From: Caenispirillum salinarum AK4
Lineage (GTDB): Bacteria; Pseudomonadota; Alphaproteobacteria; Rhodospirillales; Rhodospirillaceae
Direction: 5' to 3'
Length of the DNA: 64,000 nucleotides
NCBI RefSeq assembly: GCF_000315795.1
Contig: NZ_ANHY01000018.1
Span: 1-64,000 of the forward strand
A program made the position numbers and the translations under genes. This document shows, piece by piece, positions 18,194-27,870 of this stretch; the stretch's first letter is position 1, and every line of letters starts with the position of its first letter. The notes below the pieces were generated by a model, which was given only the letters and a program-made list of their open reading frames with translations, searched no databases and was not told the DNA's origin.

Positions 18194-19321
18194 CTATCCC
18201 GCCGCCCGCAGGCTGCGGGTCTGGGGAAAGCGCAGGGTCACGGCGGTGCCGCGCCTGGGCCGCGCACGCAGCATGAGGCGGCCACCGTGCGCCTCGATCA
18301 GCCCGCGCGTCAGTGCCAGGCCCAACCCCGGATGCTCGGGGTCCACGGCCGGGCCGGCGGCCTTGTAGAAGGGCTCGGTCAGGCGCATGGGATCGTTGCG
18401 GGGCAGGCCGGCGCCAACGTCCGTGACGGTGATGGTCAGGCAGCCGGCAGCGTCCTCCGCTGCCTCCAATGTCACCCGGCTGTCCTCGGGCGCGGCGTCA
18501 AGCGCGTTGTCGAGCAGATGGCCGATCATCTGGCGGACCCGGCCGCCGTCGGCGCGCAGCGGCGGCAGGTCGCCCGGCGCCCACGGGAAAATGTCCACGC
18601 GGCGCTCCTCGGCCCGCTCCCGCCACTCCTCGGCGATGTCGTCGCACAGGGCGGCAAGATCGATCGTATCCTCGCGCAACGGCAATTCGCCGCCGTCCAT
18701 CAGCGACAGTTCCACAACATCGTCCACCAGGGCCCGCAGCCGGCGGCCGGACCCGCCGATTTCCGCGGCATAGTCCTCGTAGCGCGCATTGCCCAGCGGC
18801 CCGAACACCGCCTGCGACAGCATGTCCGACAGACCGATGATGGTGTTCAGCGGCGCGCGAAGCTCGTCGGACAGCCGCTGCAGAAGCTCCGCCCGCTCGG
18901 CGCCCAGGCGGGCGATGTCGCGCTCGGCCTCCTTTGCCATGCTGCCCTTGAGAACCTCGCCGGTAATGCTGGTGTGCACCACAAGCGCCATGCGCTGTCC
19001 CTCCGCCTTTACGTGACGGCAGGAAACGCGGTACCATCGCACCTCCCACGGCGCGTGGCAGGAGTAGACATGGCGGAAATCCTCGCGATCGCCGGCCAGC
19101 ACCGACTTCACGCCGCGCCCGATGGCGCGGATGGAGGCATCGGACGATGCGCCGCAGATGGCGACGTAGTTGGTGCCCAGGCCGAAATCGGCGTCCAGGC
19201 TGCCGTTTTCTTCGCCGAAGCGGCGCCATTCGTCGCTGACGGCGACGATCACACCCTCCTGGTCGACGAGGCATCCGCTCATGGGGAGAGCGTCGACCAC
19301 GGCGGCGGTCAGATCGGGCAT
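18194..19321 (-). CDS. PAS-HisKA-HATPase sensor kinase lacking the phospho-acceptor His
   Basis: About 375 residues. An N-terminal PAS-like sensor runs to about residue 130, then a HisKA helix pair and a HATPase domain with N-box HLLDNALDAA, G1 box DVGAGLP and G2 box GLGLALTRGLIEAHGG. The H-box reads RLSDELRAPLNTIIG, where the family has LSHELRTPLN. The acceptor codon is GAC (Asp) instead of CAC (His). ATP binding may persist, but His phosphorylation cannot. The start is uncertain: ATG at 19321, or a TTG six bases upstream which has GGAGGG at better spacing. No membrane segment is seen, so it is probably cytosolic. Confidence 0.8.
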   Translation of the reverse strand: MPDLTAAVVDALPMSGCLVDQEGVIVAVSDEWRRFGEENGSLDADFGLGTNYVAICGASSDASIRAIGRGVKSVLAGDREDFRHVYSCHAPWEVRWYRVSCRHVKAEGQRMALVVHTSITGEVLKGSMAKEAERDIARLGAERAELLQRLSDELRAPLNTIIGLSDMLSQAVFGPLGNARYEDYAAEIGGSGRRLRALVDDVVELSLMDGGELPLREDTIDLAALCDDIAEEWRERAEERRVDIFPWAPGDLPPLRADGGRVRQMIGHLLDNALDAAPEDSRVTLEAAEDAAGCLTITVTDVGAGLPRNDPMRLTEPFYKAAGPAVDPEHPGLGLALTRGLIEAHGGRLMLRARPRRGTAVTLRFPQTRSLRAAG

Positions 19322-19522
19322 ATCCAAGACGTGTCCCTCCGTGTCTCGTGGGACCATGCTGGCACAGTCGCGCCGCGCGGGAAACCGTATCACGACGTCG
19401 GCGGCGGATCGTTACCCGCTGCCGGGAAAAACGCGCAACGGTGGGAGTGCGTGCGTCGGCCGTTGCTGTCGGACGCGTAAGGGCCTATGTTGCGGCCATC
19501 CTTTCAGCAACATGAAGTCTCC

Positions 19523-21325
<1,803 letters not shown>

Positions 21326-21355
21326 CGGCGCTCGACGGCCGTTCAGCGTCATGAC

Positions 21356-21388
21356 GCGGGGGAGTCCACGGGCTCCCCCGCCCGCGTT
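21356..21388 (+). terminator. Hairpin between lepA and marC
   Basis: A 9-bp GC stem (21356-21364 with 21373-21381) is followed by CCGCGTTT, 30 bp after the lepA stop and 15 bp before the marC start. It is a probable rho-independent terminator for lepA or an attenuator for the next gene. Confidence 0.5.
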
Positions 21389-21402
21389 TCGGACCTCCTC
21401 CC

Positions 21403-22056
21403 ATGATCGAAATCCTGCTCAACGCCCTGGTGGTGTTCTTCGTCGTCATCGATCCGATCGGCCTGGTGCCCATTTTCATCGGGCTGACCATGAAGTTCGA
21501 TGCGCGCACGAAGCGCCGCATCGCCATCCGCGGGTGCCTGATCGCCTTTGCCATCATCGTCTTCTTCGCCTATTTCGGCGAACTGGTGCTGAACGCCCTG
21601 TCCATCGAGATGCCGGCCTTCCGCATCGCCGGCGGCGCGCTTTTGTTCTGGATCGCCTTCGAGATGCTGTTCGAGAAGCGCACCGAGCGGAAGGCCAAGC
21701 GCGCCGACGAAGCCAGCCACGAGCTTGAGGAAGACGGCGACAAGGAAGAGGAAATCCGCCACATCGCCGTATTTCCCCTGGCGATCCCGCTGATGGCGGG
21801 ACCCGGCGCGATCACGACGATCATGCTGATGATGGACCGCTACGGCGACTCCGTGGAGGGGCAGTTGACGGTCATTTCCGCCTCCGCCCTGGTACTGACC
21901 GGTTCGGCGGTGCTCTTCATGGCGTCCGGCTGGGTGCAGAAGGCGCTGGGACAGACGCTGATCCTGACGGTCAGCCGCGTGCTCGGCATCGTGCTGGCGG
22001 CATTGGCGACGCAGACGGTGATCTCGGGCATTACCGCGATCTATCCGGCGGGCTAA
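21403..22056 (+). CDS. MarC-family integral membrane protein
   Basis: A 217-aa protein with six hydrophobic helices and the MarC family hallmarks: VVIDPIGLVPIFIGLT near the N-terminus and FPLAIPLMAGPGAIT in the fourth segment. A charged loop (residues about 90-120, rich in Glu/Lys/Arg) divides the two halves. MarC proteins are inner-membrane proteins of uncertain function; the early drug-resistance link is not supported. CTCCTCCC precedes the ATG, which offers only a weak ribosome-binding site. Confidence 0.88.
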   Translation: MIEILLNALVVFFVVIDPIGLVPIFIGLTMKFDARTKRRIAIRGCLIAFAIIVFFAYFGELVLNALSIEMPAFRIAGGALLFWIAFEMLFEKRTERKAKRADEASHELEEDGDKEEEIRHIAVFPLAIPLMAGPGAITTIMLMMDRYGDSVEGQLTVISASALVLTGSAVLFMASGWVQKALGQTLILTVSRVLGIVLAALATQTVISGITAIYPAG

Positions 22057-22068
22057 GGCGACCAGTGT

Positions 22069-22457
22069 TCACACGGCGGCGGCGATTTCGGTCCGGCTGA
22101 AATCCTCGCCCTTGAAAAGCAGCGGCCGGCCGGTGATCTTCGCCAGCGTGTAGGAGAAACAGTCCCCCATGTTCGGCCGCGCGGGGTTCTGCCCCTTGCC
22201 GAAGCGCACGAACGCCTCGCGCGCGGCCAAAGCTTGGGCGTGATCGACAGGAATGATCTTGATTCCGACCTTCGCCACGAATGCGACAAGGTCCTCAAGC
22301 CCGCCTTCGCGCTTTCGCCCCCACAGAACCATCGACGCCTCGAGAAAGGTGACGGCCGACATGGCGCACTCCGCCGCATCAAGAACGGCGGCCTCGAAGT
22401 CTTCCATTCGGGTTCCCTGAAGAGACATGCGACAAGCGCCGAGCTACCCACGATCAT
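22069..22457 (-). pseudogene. vapC: Decayed VapC toxin (PIN domain)
   Basis: The ancestral gene starts at ATG 22455-22457, overlapping the antitoxin stop (TGATG), and reads MIVGSSALVACLFREPE. It then shifts frame near 22405-22410: one base is missing before the codons for MEDFEAAVLDA. The remaining frame ends at 22069. Besides the frameshift, the first catalytic Asp expected in MIVDSSALVA is Gly (codon GGT at 22446-22448). The other PIN acidic residues, in TFLEASMVL, GDCFSYTLAK and GEDF, survive. VapC toxins are RNases, and this one should be inactive. A shorter frame from 22428 could still make a 119-residue fragment. Confidence 0.8.
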
Positions 22458-22718
22458 CAGGACGGCAGCCCATGCTCGTCATAACCGATGATTTCGTCCG
22501 GGCTCCGGGTATCAAAATCCGGTCGCGCCGCGCATCGATCAGCGATTTTCTCGCATGGCCGCTAACCGTCGCGCCCTTTCCTTCGGGTCGCGCTGCCGGG
22601 GCTGCGTCTCCAGCGCCAGCCGCAGGGCGGTCTTCATGGCCTCTTCCACCGGCTGACCGATGGTGCTGGCGTATTCCTCCGCCATCTTCAGAAGCTCAGG
22701 GTCCTCGAACCGTCCCAT
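22457..22718 (-). pseudogene. vapB: Frameshifted VapB-type antitoxin
   Basis: ATG at 22716-22718 with AGGAGA seven bases upstream opens MGRFEDPELLKMAEEYAST and runs 59 codons to a stop at 22539. Beyond an A-run of four (22546-22549, TTTT on the plus strand), the next frame continues with IADRCAARPDFDTRSPDEI and ends GYDEHGLPS. That is the toxin-binding tail of Rv0623-type antitoxins. Removing one A joins the halves into an 86-residue protein of normal size. Its stop overlaps the vapC start by one base. A sequencing error in the homopolymer is the main alternative. Confidence 0.75.
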
Positions 22719-22784
22719 TCACGATCTCCTATTTTGGCTGCGCGCGAGCTCCGACGGGCGCCACACCGTCTCACCAGACCGAAC

Positions 22785-22949
22785 TCATTGGGGCAGCCCG
22801 TGCTCGTCATACCCGAGAACTTCGTCCGGGCTGCGGGTGTCGTGGTCGGGAAGAGCCGCGCACTCATGCGCAATTTTCATGATGTCCGCCACCAGCGCTT
22901 CGTCGATGGTCTCCAATGGCCCAATCTCCGGGTCCTTGATCTCGCCCAT
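22785..22949 (-). CDS. Orphan VapB-like antitoxin, short
   Basis: A 54-residue [23 protein letters not shown]..., ending [18 protein letters not shown]. The tail is nearly identical to that of the neighbouring vapB pseudogene, but the N-terminal DNA-binding half is absent or replaced. GGAGGTG lies 6-7 bases before the ATG, so it can be translated. Its stop overlaps a would-be toxin start (ATGAGT), but that frame ends after five codons, so the partner toxin is gone. It may be a remnant or an antitoxin that neutralises a toxin elsewhere. Confidence 0.55.
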   Translation of the reverse strand: MGEIKDPEIGPLETIDEALVADIMKIAHECAALPDHDTRSPDEVLGYDEHGLPQ

Positions 22950-23092
22950 TGTCATCACCTCCATCGAATCGCGCGCCGTCATCACCAGTGTACACCAGCC
23001 GCGCGCGGTTGCATCATGCGGCCGCCGCCTCACATTGGGGCGGACGGTCTTCATTCGCCACCCCATTCGCTCCCCAGCCTGAGGAGGTTTGC

Positions 23093-23689
23093 GTGCCCGA
23101 GCAAGCGCCCCTGTCCGACACCGCACTCGACCAGGTCTTTGGCAACGGCCGCACCTTCAAGGCCTGGCGCGACGTGCCGGTATCCGACGACCTTCTGCAC
23201 CGCCTCTACGATCTGTGGAAGCTGGGTCCGACCAGCGCCAACTGTTCGCCGGCGCGGGTGATCTTCGTGAAAAGCGCTGAGGCCAAAGAGCGCCTCAAGC
23301 CCTGCCTGTCGCCCGGCAACCTGGAGGCGGTGATGGCCGCGCCGGTGACCGCCATCGTCGGCTACGACACCCAGTTCTACGAGTGGCTGCCCGAATTGTT
23401 CCCCCACACCGACGCGCGCGCCTGGTTCGCCGGCAACCCGCCGCTGATCGATGAGACGGCGTTCCGCAATTCCAGCATGCAGGCGGGATACATGATCCTG
23501 GCCGCCCGCGCGCTCGGCCTGGACTGCGGCCCCATGAGCGGGTTCGACCGCGCCCGCACCGACGCCGAGTTCTTCCCCGACGGCCGGGTGAAGTCCAACC
23601 TTCTGGTCAACATCGGTTACGGCGATCGCGACGCCTTGCGCCCGCGCGGTCCGCGCCTGGCCTTTGACGAAGCCTGCGTCATCGAGTAA
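23093..23689 (+). CDS. RutE/HadB-like nitroreductase-family reductase
   Basis: A 198-residue FMN-dependent enzyme of the nitroreductase fold, closest in look to RutE (3-hydroxypropionate/malonic semialdehyde reductase). It has [18 protein letters not shown] near residue 40, [20 protein letters not shown] and [11 protein letters not shown]. The GTG start at 23093 is supported by GAGGAGG at 23081-23087; a longer frame upstream is antisense to the antitoxin remnant. No other rut genes are nearby, so a pyrimidine role is not implied. The VanX-like gene follows after 10 bp. Confidence 0.85.
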   Translation: MPEQAPLSDTALDQVFGNGRTFKAWRDVPVSDDLLHRLYDLWKLGPTSANCSPARVIFVKSAEAKERLKPCLSPGNLEAVMAAPVTAIVGYDTQFYEWLPELFPHTDARAWFAGNPPLIDETAFRNSSMQAGYMILAARALGLDCGPMSGFDRARTDAEFFPDGRVKSNLLVNIGYGDRDALRPRGPRLAFDEACVIE

Positions 23690-23699
23690 TCACGCGCTC

Positions 23700-24257
23700 A
23701 TGCTGCTGACAGAGATCACCGAGGACCGCTTCGGCGTCGAGCTGGACCTGGTCTACGCCACCGACCGCAACTTCACGGGACGCCCGGTCTACCGCCGCGC
23801 CGCCTGTTATCTGGTGCCCGAGGCCGCCGACAAGCTGGCCGAGGCGAGCCGCCTGGCCGCCGCCGTCGGCCTGCGCCTGCGCGTGCTGGACGCCTTCCGC
23901 CCCGCCGAGGCGCAGTGGGTGCTCTGGAACCATACGCCCGACGCCGATTTCCTGGCCGACCCGCGCCGGGGCTCGCCGCACAGCATGGGCGCGGCCGTCG
24001 ACCTCACCCTCGTCGATGCGGCCACGGGCAAGGTCCTTGAGATGGGCACCGGCTTCGACGAGATGGTGAAGGCCTCCTACCACGGCTCCACGGAGGTGTC
24101 GGAGGAGGCGCAGCGCAACCGCTTCACCCTGCTGGGGATCATGTCCGCCGCCGGGTTCGACTTCTACAAGGTCGAATGGTGGCATTATCAGTTGTTCAAC
24201 GCCCGCGCCCGCTACCCCGTCCTGACGGACGCGGCGGCAGGCAGCGCCATGATGTAA
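23700..24257 (+). CDS. D-alanyl-D-alanine dipeptidase (VanX/DdpX family)
   Basis: The 185-aa zinc peptidase has all family residues: Arg in LDAFRPAEAQ, the zinc site SPHSMGAAVDLT (His, Asp) and EWWHYQLF (Glu, His). These enzymes hydrolyse the dipeptide D-Ala-D-Ala, usually for cell-wall recycling outside resistance operons. No signal peptide is evident, so it is probably cytoplasmic. No vanHA genes are nearby and glycopeptide resistance is not implied. The ATG at 23700 follows the reductase stop by 10 bp. A slightly earlier in-frame ATG (23664) would overlap that gene. Confidence 0.88.
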   Translation: MLLTEITEDRFGVELDLVYATDRNFTGRPVYRRAACYLVPEAADKLAEASRLAAAVGLRLRVLDAFRPAEAQWVLWNHTPDADFLADPRRGSPHSMGAAVDLTLVDAATGKVLEMGTGFDEMVKASYHGSTEVSEEAQRNRFTLLGIMSAAGFDFYKVEWWHYQLFNARARYPVLTDAAAGSAMM

Positions 24258-24270
24258 GGCGGCGGCGCCC

Positions 24271-24945
24271 GTGCTGATCCTTGCTCTCGACACGGCCATG
24301 GCCGCCTGCTCCGCCGCCGTCTGGCGCGACGGCGCACCCCTGGCCGCCCGCCGCCAGCCCATGGCTCGCGGCCAGGCGGAAGCACTGGTGCCGCTGATGC
24401 AGGCGGTGATGGCGGAGGCCGGCATCGACGATTATGCCGCCCTCGACCGCATTGCCGTCACCCAGGGACCGGGCAGCTTCACCGGCCTGCGGGTCGGCTT
24501 GGCGACGGCCCGCGCCGTGGCCATGGCGGCGGACAGGCCGGTCATCGGGATCACCACGACCGAGGCCCTGGCCGCCGCCGTGCCGGCGGACCTGAGGGGC
24601 GACCGGCCCGTCCTGGCGGTGATCGACAGCAAGCGGGCCGACCTGTTCCTGCAGTGGTTCGGCCCCGACGTGTCGCCGCTGGCTCCACCCGACTCTGCCG
24701 AGCCCGAGGCCGTGCGGGCACGGCTGGCGGAACAGCCGGCCGTCGTGGTGGGTGATGCCGTCGCCATGCTGGGCGACCTGCCGGCGGGCTGCATCGACGC
24801 CGGTCCCGAGCTCGCCCTGCCCGACCCTGCGGTGGTCGCCGCGCTGGCGGCCGGGAAGCCGCTGCCCGATGCGCCGCCGGGGGCGCTGTACATTCGCCCG
24901 CCCGATGCCACGCTGCCGGTCAACGGCGGGCGGCTGCGGCCATGA
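24271..24945 (+). CDS. tsaB: tRNA t6A threonylcarbamoyladenosine protein TsaB
   Basis: TsaB is the regulatory partner of TsaD in making t6A37 on ANN-decoding tRNAs. The 224-residue protein has the ASKHA-fold start LILALDTAMAACSAAV and the TsaB signature VTQGPGSFTGLRVGLATARA near residue 65. The GTG start at 24271 follows GCGGCGG. Its last codons overlap rimI (ATGA), the classic tsaB-rimI coupling. Confidence 0.94.
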   Translation: MLILALDTAMAACSAAVWRDGAPLAARRQPMARGQAEALVPLMQAVMAEAGIDDYAALDRIAVTQGPGSFTGLRVGLATARAVAMAADRPVIGITTTEALAAAVPADLRGDRPVLAVIDSKRADLFLQWFGPDVSPLAPPDSAEPEAVRARLAEQPAVVVGDAVAMLGDLPAGCIDAGPELALPDPAVVAALAAGKPLPDAPPGALYIRPPDATLPVNGGRLRP

Positions 24946-25421
24946 TAACCGAAGCCTTCGAGCTGGTCACCGTGGGCCCGGCGCACGCGCGCGTCCTGTC
25001 CATGCTGCACCAGGGCGCGTTCGGCCGGGATGCCGGCTGGAACGAGGGTGCCTTCGAACGTCTGCTGGGCACGCCCGGCACCTTCGGCTGGGTGGCGCAG
25101 GTCGCCGGAGCCGAGGGACCGCAGCCGGTGGCCCTGGTGGTCGCGCGCGCTGTCGCCGACGAGGCGGAAATCCTGACCATCGGCACCCTGCCCAGCGTCC
25201 GGCGCAAGGGCCTGGCGCGCGGCCTGGTGCGTGCTGCCGCCGCCGAGGCCGCCACCCGCGGTGCCGGCCGGCTGTTCCTCGAGGTGGCCGTGGACAACCC
25301 GGCCGGCGTGGCGCTCTACCACGCGCTGGGCTTCGAGGAGGTGGGCCGGCGCAAGCGCTATTACGCGCGCTCCGACGGCACCCGCGTCGACGCCATCGTC
25401 ATGGCCCGCGCCGTCGCCTGA
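24942..25421 (+). CDS. rimI: Ribosomal-protein-alanine N-acetyltransferase RimI
   Basis: A 159-aa GNAT acetyltransferase; RimI acetylates the N-terminal Ala of ribosomal protein S18. It shows the acetyl-CoA loop LPSVRRKGLARGLVRAAA, the strand LFLEVAVDNPAGVALYHALG and GFEEVGRRKRYYAR at the C-terminus. It starts inside the tsaB stop. A similar GNAT with other substrates is possible, but position beside tsaB makes RimI the best call. Confidence 0.9.
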   Translation: MITEAFELVTVGPAHARVLSMLHQGAFGRDAGWNEGAFERLLGTPGTFGWVAQVAGAEGPQPVALVVARAVADEAEILTIGTLPSVRRKGLARGLVRAAAAEAATRGAGRLFLEVAVDNPAGVALYHALGFEEVGRRKRYYARSDGTRVDAIVMARAVA

Positions 25422-25454
25422 GCCAGAGCCCGCAGGCGGGGCCGTGCAGCCCGC

Positions 25455-25721
25455 TCAGGCGTCCGCCTTCCGCACCCTCAGAACGTGCACGCCGCCCGCC
25501 GGATCGGCCGGGTCCGGTTCCAGCGACAGGATTTCATGTCCCAGATCGGTCAAGGATCGAGGGACGTTCTCCAAGGGCTCGTCTCCCCGCAGACGAATTT
25601 CCAAGACCTCACCCGGCGCGATTCGTTCCACGGCAAGCTTCGCCTTCACGAATGTGAGCGGGCAGACTTCTTGGGTTATATCGAGGGTCCGATCCGATTT
25701 ACTGGTCACGCCAATACCCAA
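25455..25721 (-). CDS. TusA-family sulfur carrier protein
   Basis: An 88-residue TusA/SirA-like protein: the active Cys lies in LDITQEVCPLTFVKAKLAVE, and the C-terminal half has the VLEIRLRGDEPLENVPRSL pattern. The usual CPxP motif is CPLT here, so the second Pro is missing. Family members relay persulfide sulfur. It starts at TTG 25721 with AAGGAT upstream on the minus strand; a GTG 12 bp downstream is an alternative. It converges on rimI and diverges from mucR across an AT-rich gap. Confidence 0.82.
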   Translation of the reverse strand: MGIGVTSKSDRTLDITQEVCPLTFVKAKLAVERIAPGEVLEIRLRGDEPLENVPRSLTDLGHEILSLEPDPADPAGGVHVLRVRKADA

Positions 25722-25810
25722 TCTCTTATCCTTCTTTCAAGAACCATTGCCAAGCTCGCGAGGTTCAATTATATGTGGTCCACCGTTCGAATATGAGGTA
25801 CTGACCGCAA
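25722..25810. promoter_or_regulatory. AT-rich divergent promoter region of tusA and mucR
   Basis: This 89-bp gap is clearly more AT-rich than its surroundings, with TTCAATTATATGTGG near 25765-25780 and TTCGAATATGAGG near 25787-25800. MucR/Ros proteins bind AT-rich DNA with T-A steps and commonly repress their own genes, so autoregulation here is likely. That step is inference. No strict -35/-10 pair was assigned. Confidence 0.4.
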
Positions 25811-26227
25811 ATGAGCGAAGCAATAACCGACAAGGAACTGCTGGAGCTGACCACCGATATCGTGGCCGCGCACCTGGGCAACAATACCGTCGCGGTAAAC
25901 GATATCCCGCAGTTGATCGTCGACGTCCACCGCGCGCTAAACAACGTGGGCAGCGCGCCTGTTCCGCAGGAACGTCCGCAGCCTGCCGTGCCGGTTAAGA
26001 AGTCGGTGACGCCCGACTACATTATCTGCCTCGAGGACGGCAAGAAGCTCAAGATGCTCAAGCGCCACCTCAAGACCGCCTACAACATGACGCCGGAAGA
26101 ATACCGCGAGCGCTGGGGACTGCCCGCCGACTACCCGATGGTCGCGCCGAACTACGCCAAGCACCGCTCGTCTCTGGCGAAGAAGATCGGCCTGGGCACA
26201 AAGGCGCGCCGCAAGGGCGCCGAGTAA
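25811..26227 (+). CDS. mucR: MucR/Ros-family transcriptional regulator
   Basis: The 138-residue protein has an N-terminal oligomerisation segment (LTTDIVAAHLGNNTVAVNDI) and the Ros/MucR prokaryotic zinc-finger domain (CLEDGKKLKMLKRHLKTAYN, then EEYRERWGLPADYPMVAPNY). Compared with the Ros ligand set Cys-Cys-His-His, two positions are changed: the second Cys is Asp (CLED) and the last His is Tyr. The domain is therefore likely the metal-free variant known from some rhizobial homologues. MucR proteins act as H-NS-like global silencers. A terminator-like hairpin follows about 200 bp downstream. Confidence 0.9.
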   Translation: MSEAITDKELLELTTDIVAAHLGNNTVAVNDIPQLIVDVHRALNNVGSAPVPQERPQPAVPVKKSVTPDYIICLEDGKKLKMLKRHLKTAYNMTPEEYRERWGLPADYPMVAPNYAKHRSSLAKKIGLGTKARRKGAE

Positions 26228-26543
26228 CGCGCCGCCGAGCCGGCCCCGCCGGGCGCCGTTTTCGCCCGCGGGTCGCCGGCGCCCCGCGCCGTCGCGGCGG
26301 TGCACGCCCTCACGGCGTGCCCTCCCCTCGCCCGGCGGGCTGGTGTCGACCATCGACGGTGCGCCCGGACGGGGCCGCTTCGGAGGCCTGAGGCGCCCGG
26401 CATCCTCTTCGAACAGCAGCCTTGAAGGCGTCGTCGCCGGTGCGGGCGGACGACGCCTTTCCTTTTGCCCGGCGGGCGACTAGTATCGCGTGGCGTTCGC
26501 GATACGCCACCCACCAGCCAGATCAGGGAAAGACCAGCCGCCC
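26228..26543. other. Intergenic region between mucR and fur
   Basis: This gap of about 316 bp holds no supported gene. It contains the mucR terminator (26425-26466) and, closer to fur, an 8-bp inverted repeat GTATCGCG/CGCGATAC (26483-26490 with 26498-26505). The repeat overlaps a second possible pairing, GTGGCG (26490-26495) with CGCCAC (26505-26510). The repeat lies about 40 bp before the fur start and could be an operator or leader hairpin. It does not look like a Fur box. Confidence 0.45.
26425..26466 (+). terminator. Rho-independent terminator after mucR
   Basis: A perfect 11-bp stem (26425-26435 with 26449-26459) with a 13-nt loop is followed by TCCTTTT. It is a good intrinsic terminator on the plus strand, closing the mucR transcript before fur. 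Confidence 0.7.
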
Positions 26544-26975
26544 ATGACGTCTCGGATCGAGCAGCGGTGCCTCGAAAAGGGCATGAAGATGACCGAACAG
26601 CGCCGGGTGATCGCCCGCGTGCTGTCGGAAGCGGACGACCACCCCGACGTGGAGGAGGTCTACCGCCGCGCCACCGCCGTCGACCCCAAAATCTCCATCG
26701 CCACGGTCTACCGGACCGTGCGCCTTCTCGAGGAGGCGGAGATCCTGGAGCGCCACGACTTCGGCGACGGCCGGGCCCGTTACGAGGAAGCGTCGGAAGA
26801 CCACCACGACCACCTCATCGACATCAACACGGGCGCGGTCATCGAATTCCATTCCGAGGAAATCGAGGAGTTGCAGCGCGAGATCGCGCGGCGCTACGGC
26901 TACCGGCTGGTGGGTCATCGGCTGGAACTCTATGGCGTTCCGCTCGCCGAGGATGATAAGACAGGGAAGCACTGA
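26544..26975 (+). CDS. fur: Fur-family metal-dependent repressor
   Basis: A 143-aa Fur protein: winged-helix domain with KMTEQRRVIARVL and ISIATVYRTVRLLEEAEI, then the dimerisation/metal domain with EDHHDHLIDINTG and IEFHSEEIEELQ. It ends RLELYGVPL, typical of Fur (or its alphaproteobacterial Mn-responsive form Mur) rather than Irr or Zur. There are no CxxC structural zinc pairs. The ATG at 26544 is chosen over longer frames. The ornithine-lipid genes start 54 bp downstream on the same strand. Confidence 0.9.
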   Translation: MTSRIEQRCLEKGMKMTEQRRVIARVLSEADDHPDVEEVYRRATAVDPKISIATVYRTVRLLEEAEILERHDFGDGRARYEEASEDHHDHLIDINTGAVIEFHSEEIEELQREIARRYGYRLVGHRLELYGVPLAEDDKTGKH

Positions 26976-27029
26976 CGCGCCCAGCGGGTGCGCGCGCCGT
27001 CATCCGACAGAGTTCGACCGGGATATTAC

Positions 27030-27824
27030 ATGACCTCCTTTGCCCCCCTGACCGCCGGCGACCACGAAATCCGCGTCGCCACCGACGACGCCGAGGTCAA
27101 GGCGTCGCAGGCGCTTCGCTACCGGGTGTTCTACGAGGAATTGGGTGCCAAGCCGACGCCGGAAATGGCGGAGGTGAAGCGCGATTTCGACGAGTTCGAC
27201 GCCTACTGCGATCACCTGCTGGTCATCGACCGCACGCGCGGAACCGGGCCGGAAGGGATCATCGGCACCTATCGCCTGACCCGGCAGGAACAGGCGGACA
27301 AGGCCGGACGGTTCTACACCTCGGACGAATACGACATCGCGCCGCTGCTCAAGAATGGCGGCAACCTCATGGAACTGGGGCGCTCCTGCGTCGATGCGGC
27401 GTACCGCTCCAAGTCGACCATGCAGCTTCTGTGGCGCGGCATCGCGGCCTATGTGTTCCACCACAACATCGACCTGATGTTCGGCTGCGCCTCGCTGCAC
27501 GGCACCGACCCCAAGGACCTGGCGGTGCCGCTGTCCTACCTGCACCACAACCACATGGCGCCCGAGGAGCTGCGGCCCAAGGCCCTGCCCGAGCGCTATG
27601 CGCCCATGAACCTGATGCCGGCCGACCAGATCGACGCCCGCCGGGCGCTGGCCAGCCTGCCGCCGCTGTTCAAGGGCTACCTGCGCCTGGGCGGCTTCGT
27701 CGGCGACGGTGCCGTGGTGGACCACCAGTTCAACACCACCGACGTCTGCATCATGGTAAAGACGGATCTGGTGAGCGAGAAATACTACCGCCACTACGAC
27801 CGTACCGCCCGCGAACAGGACTGA
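27030..27824 (+). CDS. olsB: L-ornithine N(alpha)-acyltransferase (OlsB-like)
   Basis: A 264-aa GNAT/hemolysin-family acyltransferase that would transfer a 3-hydroxyacyl chain from ACP to ornithine, the first step of ornithine lipid synthesis. It has ALRYRVFYEELGAKP, FDAYCDHLLVID, GTYRLTRQEQADKAG and ELGRSCVDAAYRSKSTMQLL, as in OlsB. The adjacent PlsC-family gene provides the second step, which supports the assignment. It acts on the cytoplasmic face of the inner membrane. Confidence 0.85.
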   Translation: MTSFAPLTAGDHEIRVATDDAEVKASQALRYRVFYEELGAKPTPEMAEVKRDFDEFDAYCDHLLVIDRTRGTGPEGIIGTYRLTRQEQADKAGRFYTSDEYDIAPLLKNGGNLMELGRSCVDAAYRSKSTMQLLWRGIAAYVFHHNIDLMFGCASLHGTDPKDLAVPLSYLHHNHMAPEELRPKALPERYAPMNLMPADQIDARRALASLPPLFKGYLRLGGFVGDGAVVDHQFNTTDVCIMVKTDLVSEKYYRHYDRTAREQD

Positions 27825-27870
27825 CGGGCGCCCCGGGGTCAGCGGAGCAGAAAGGCGGAGGCCGGTCATC

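Noticed and set aside
22539-22718. Functional 59-residue antitoxin
   Set aside because: The frame ends early, and the toxin-binding tail continues in the next frame, so a frameshifted gene is the simpler reading.
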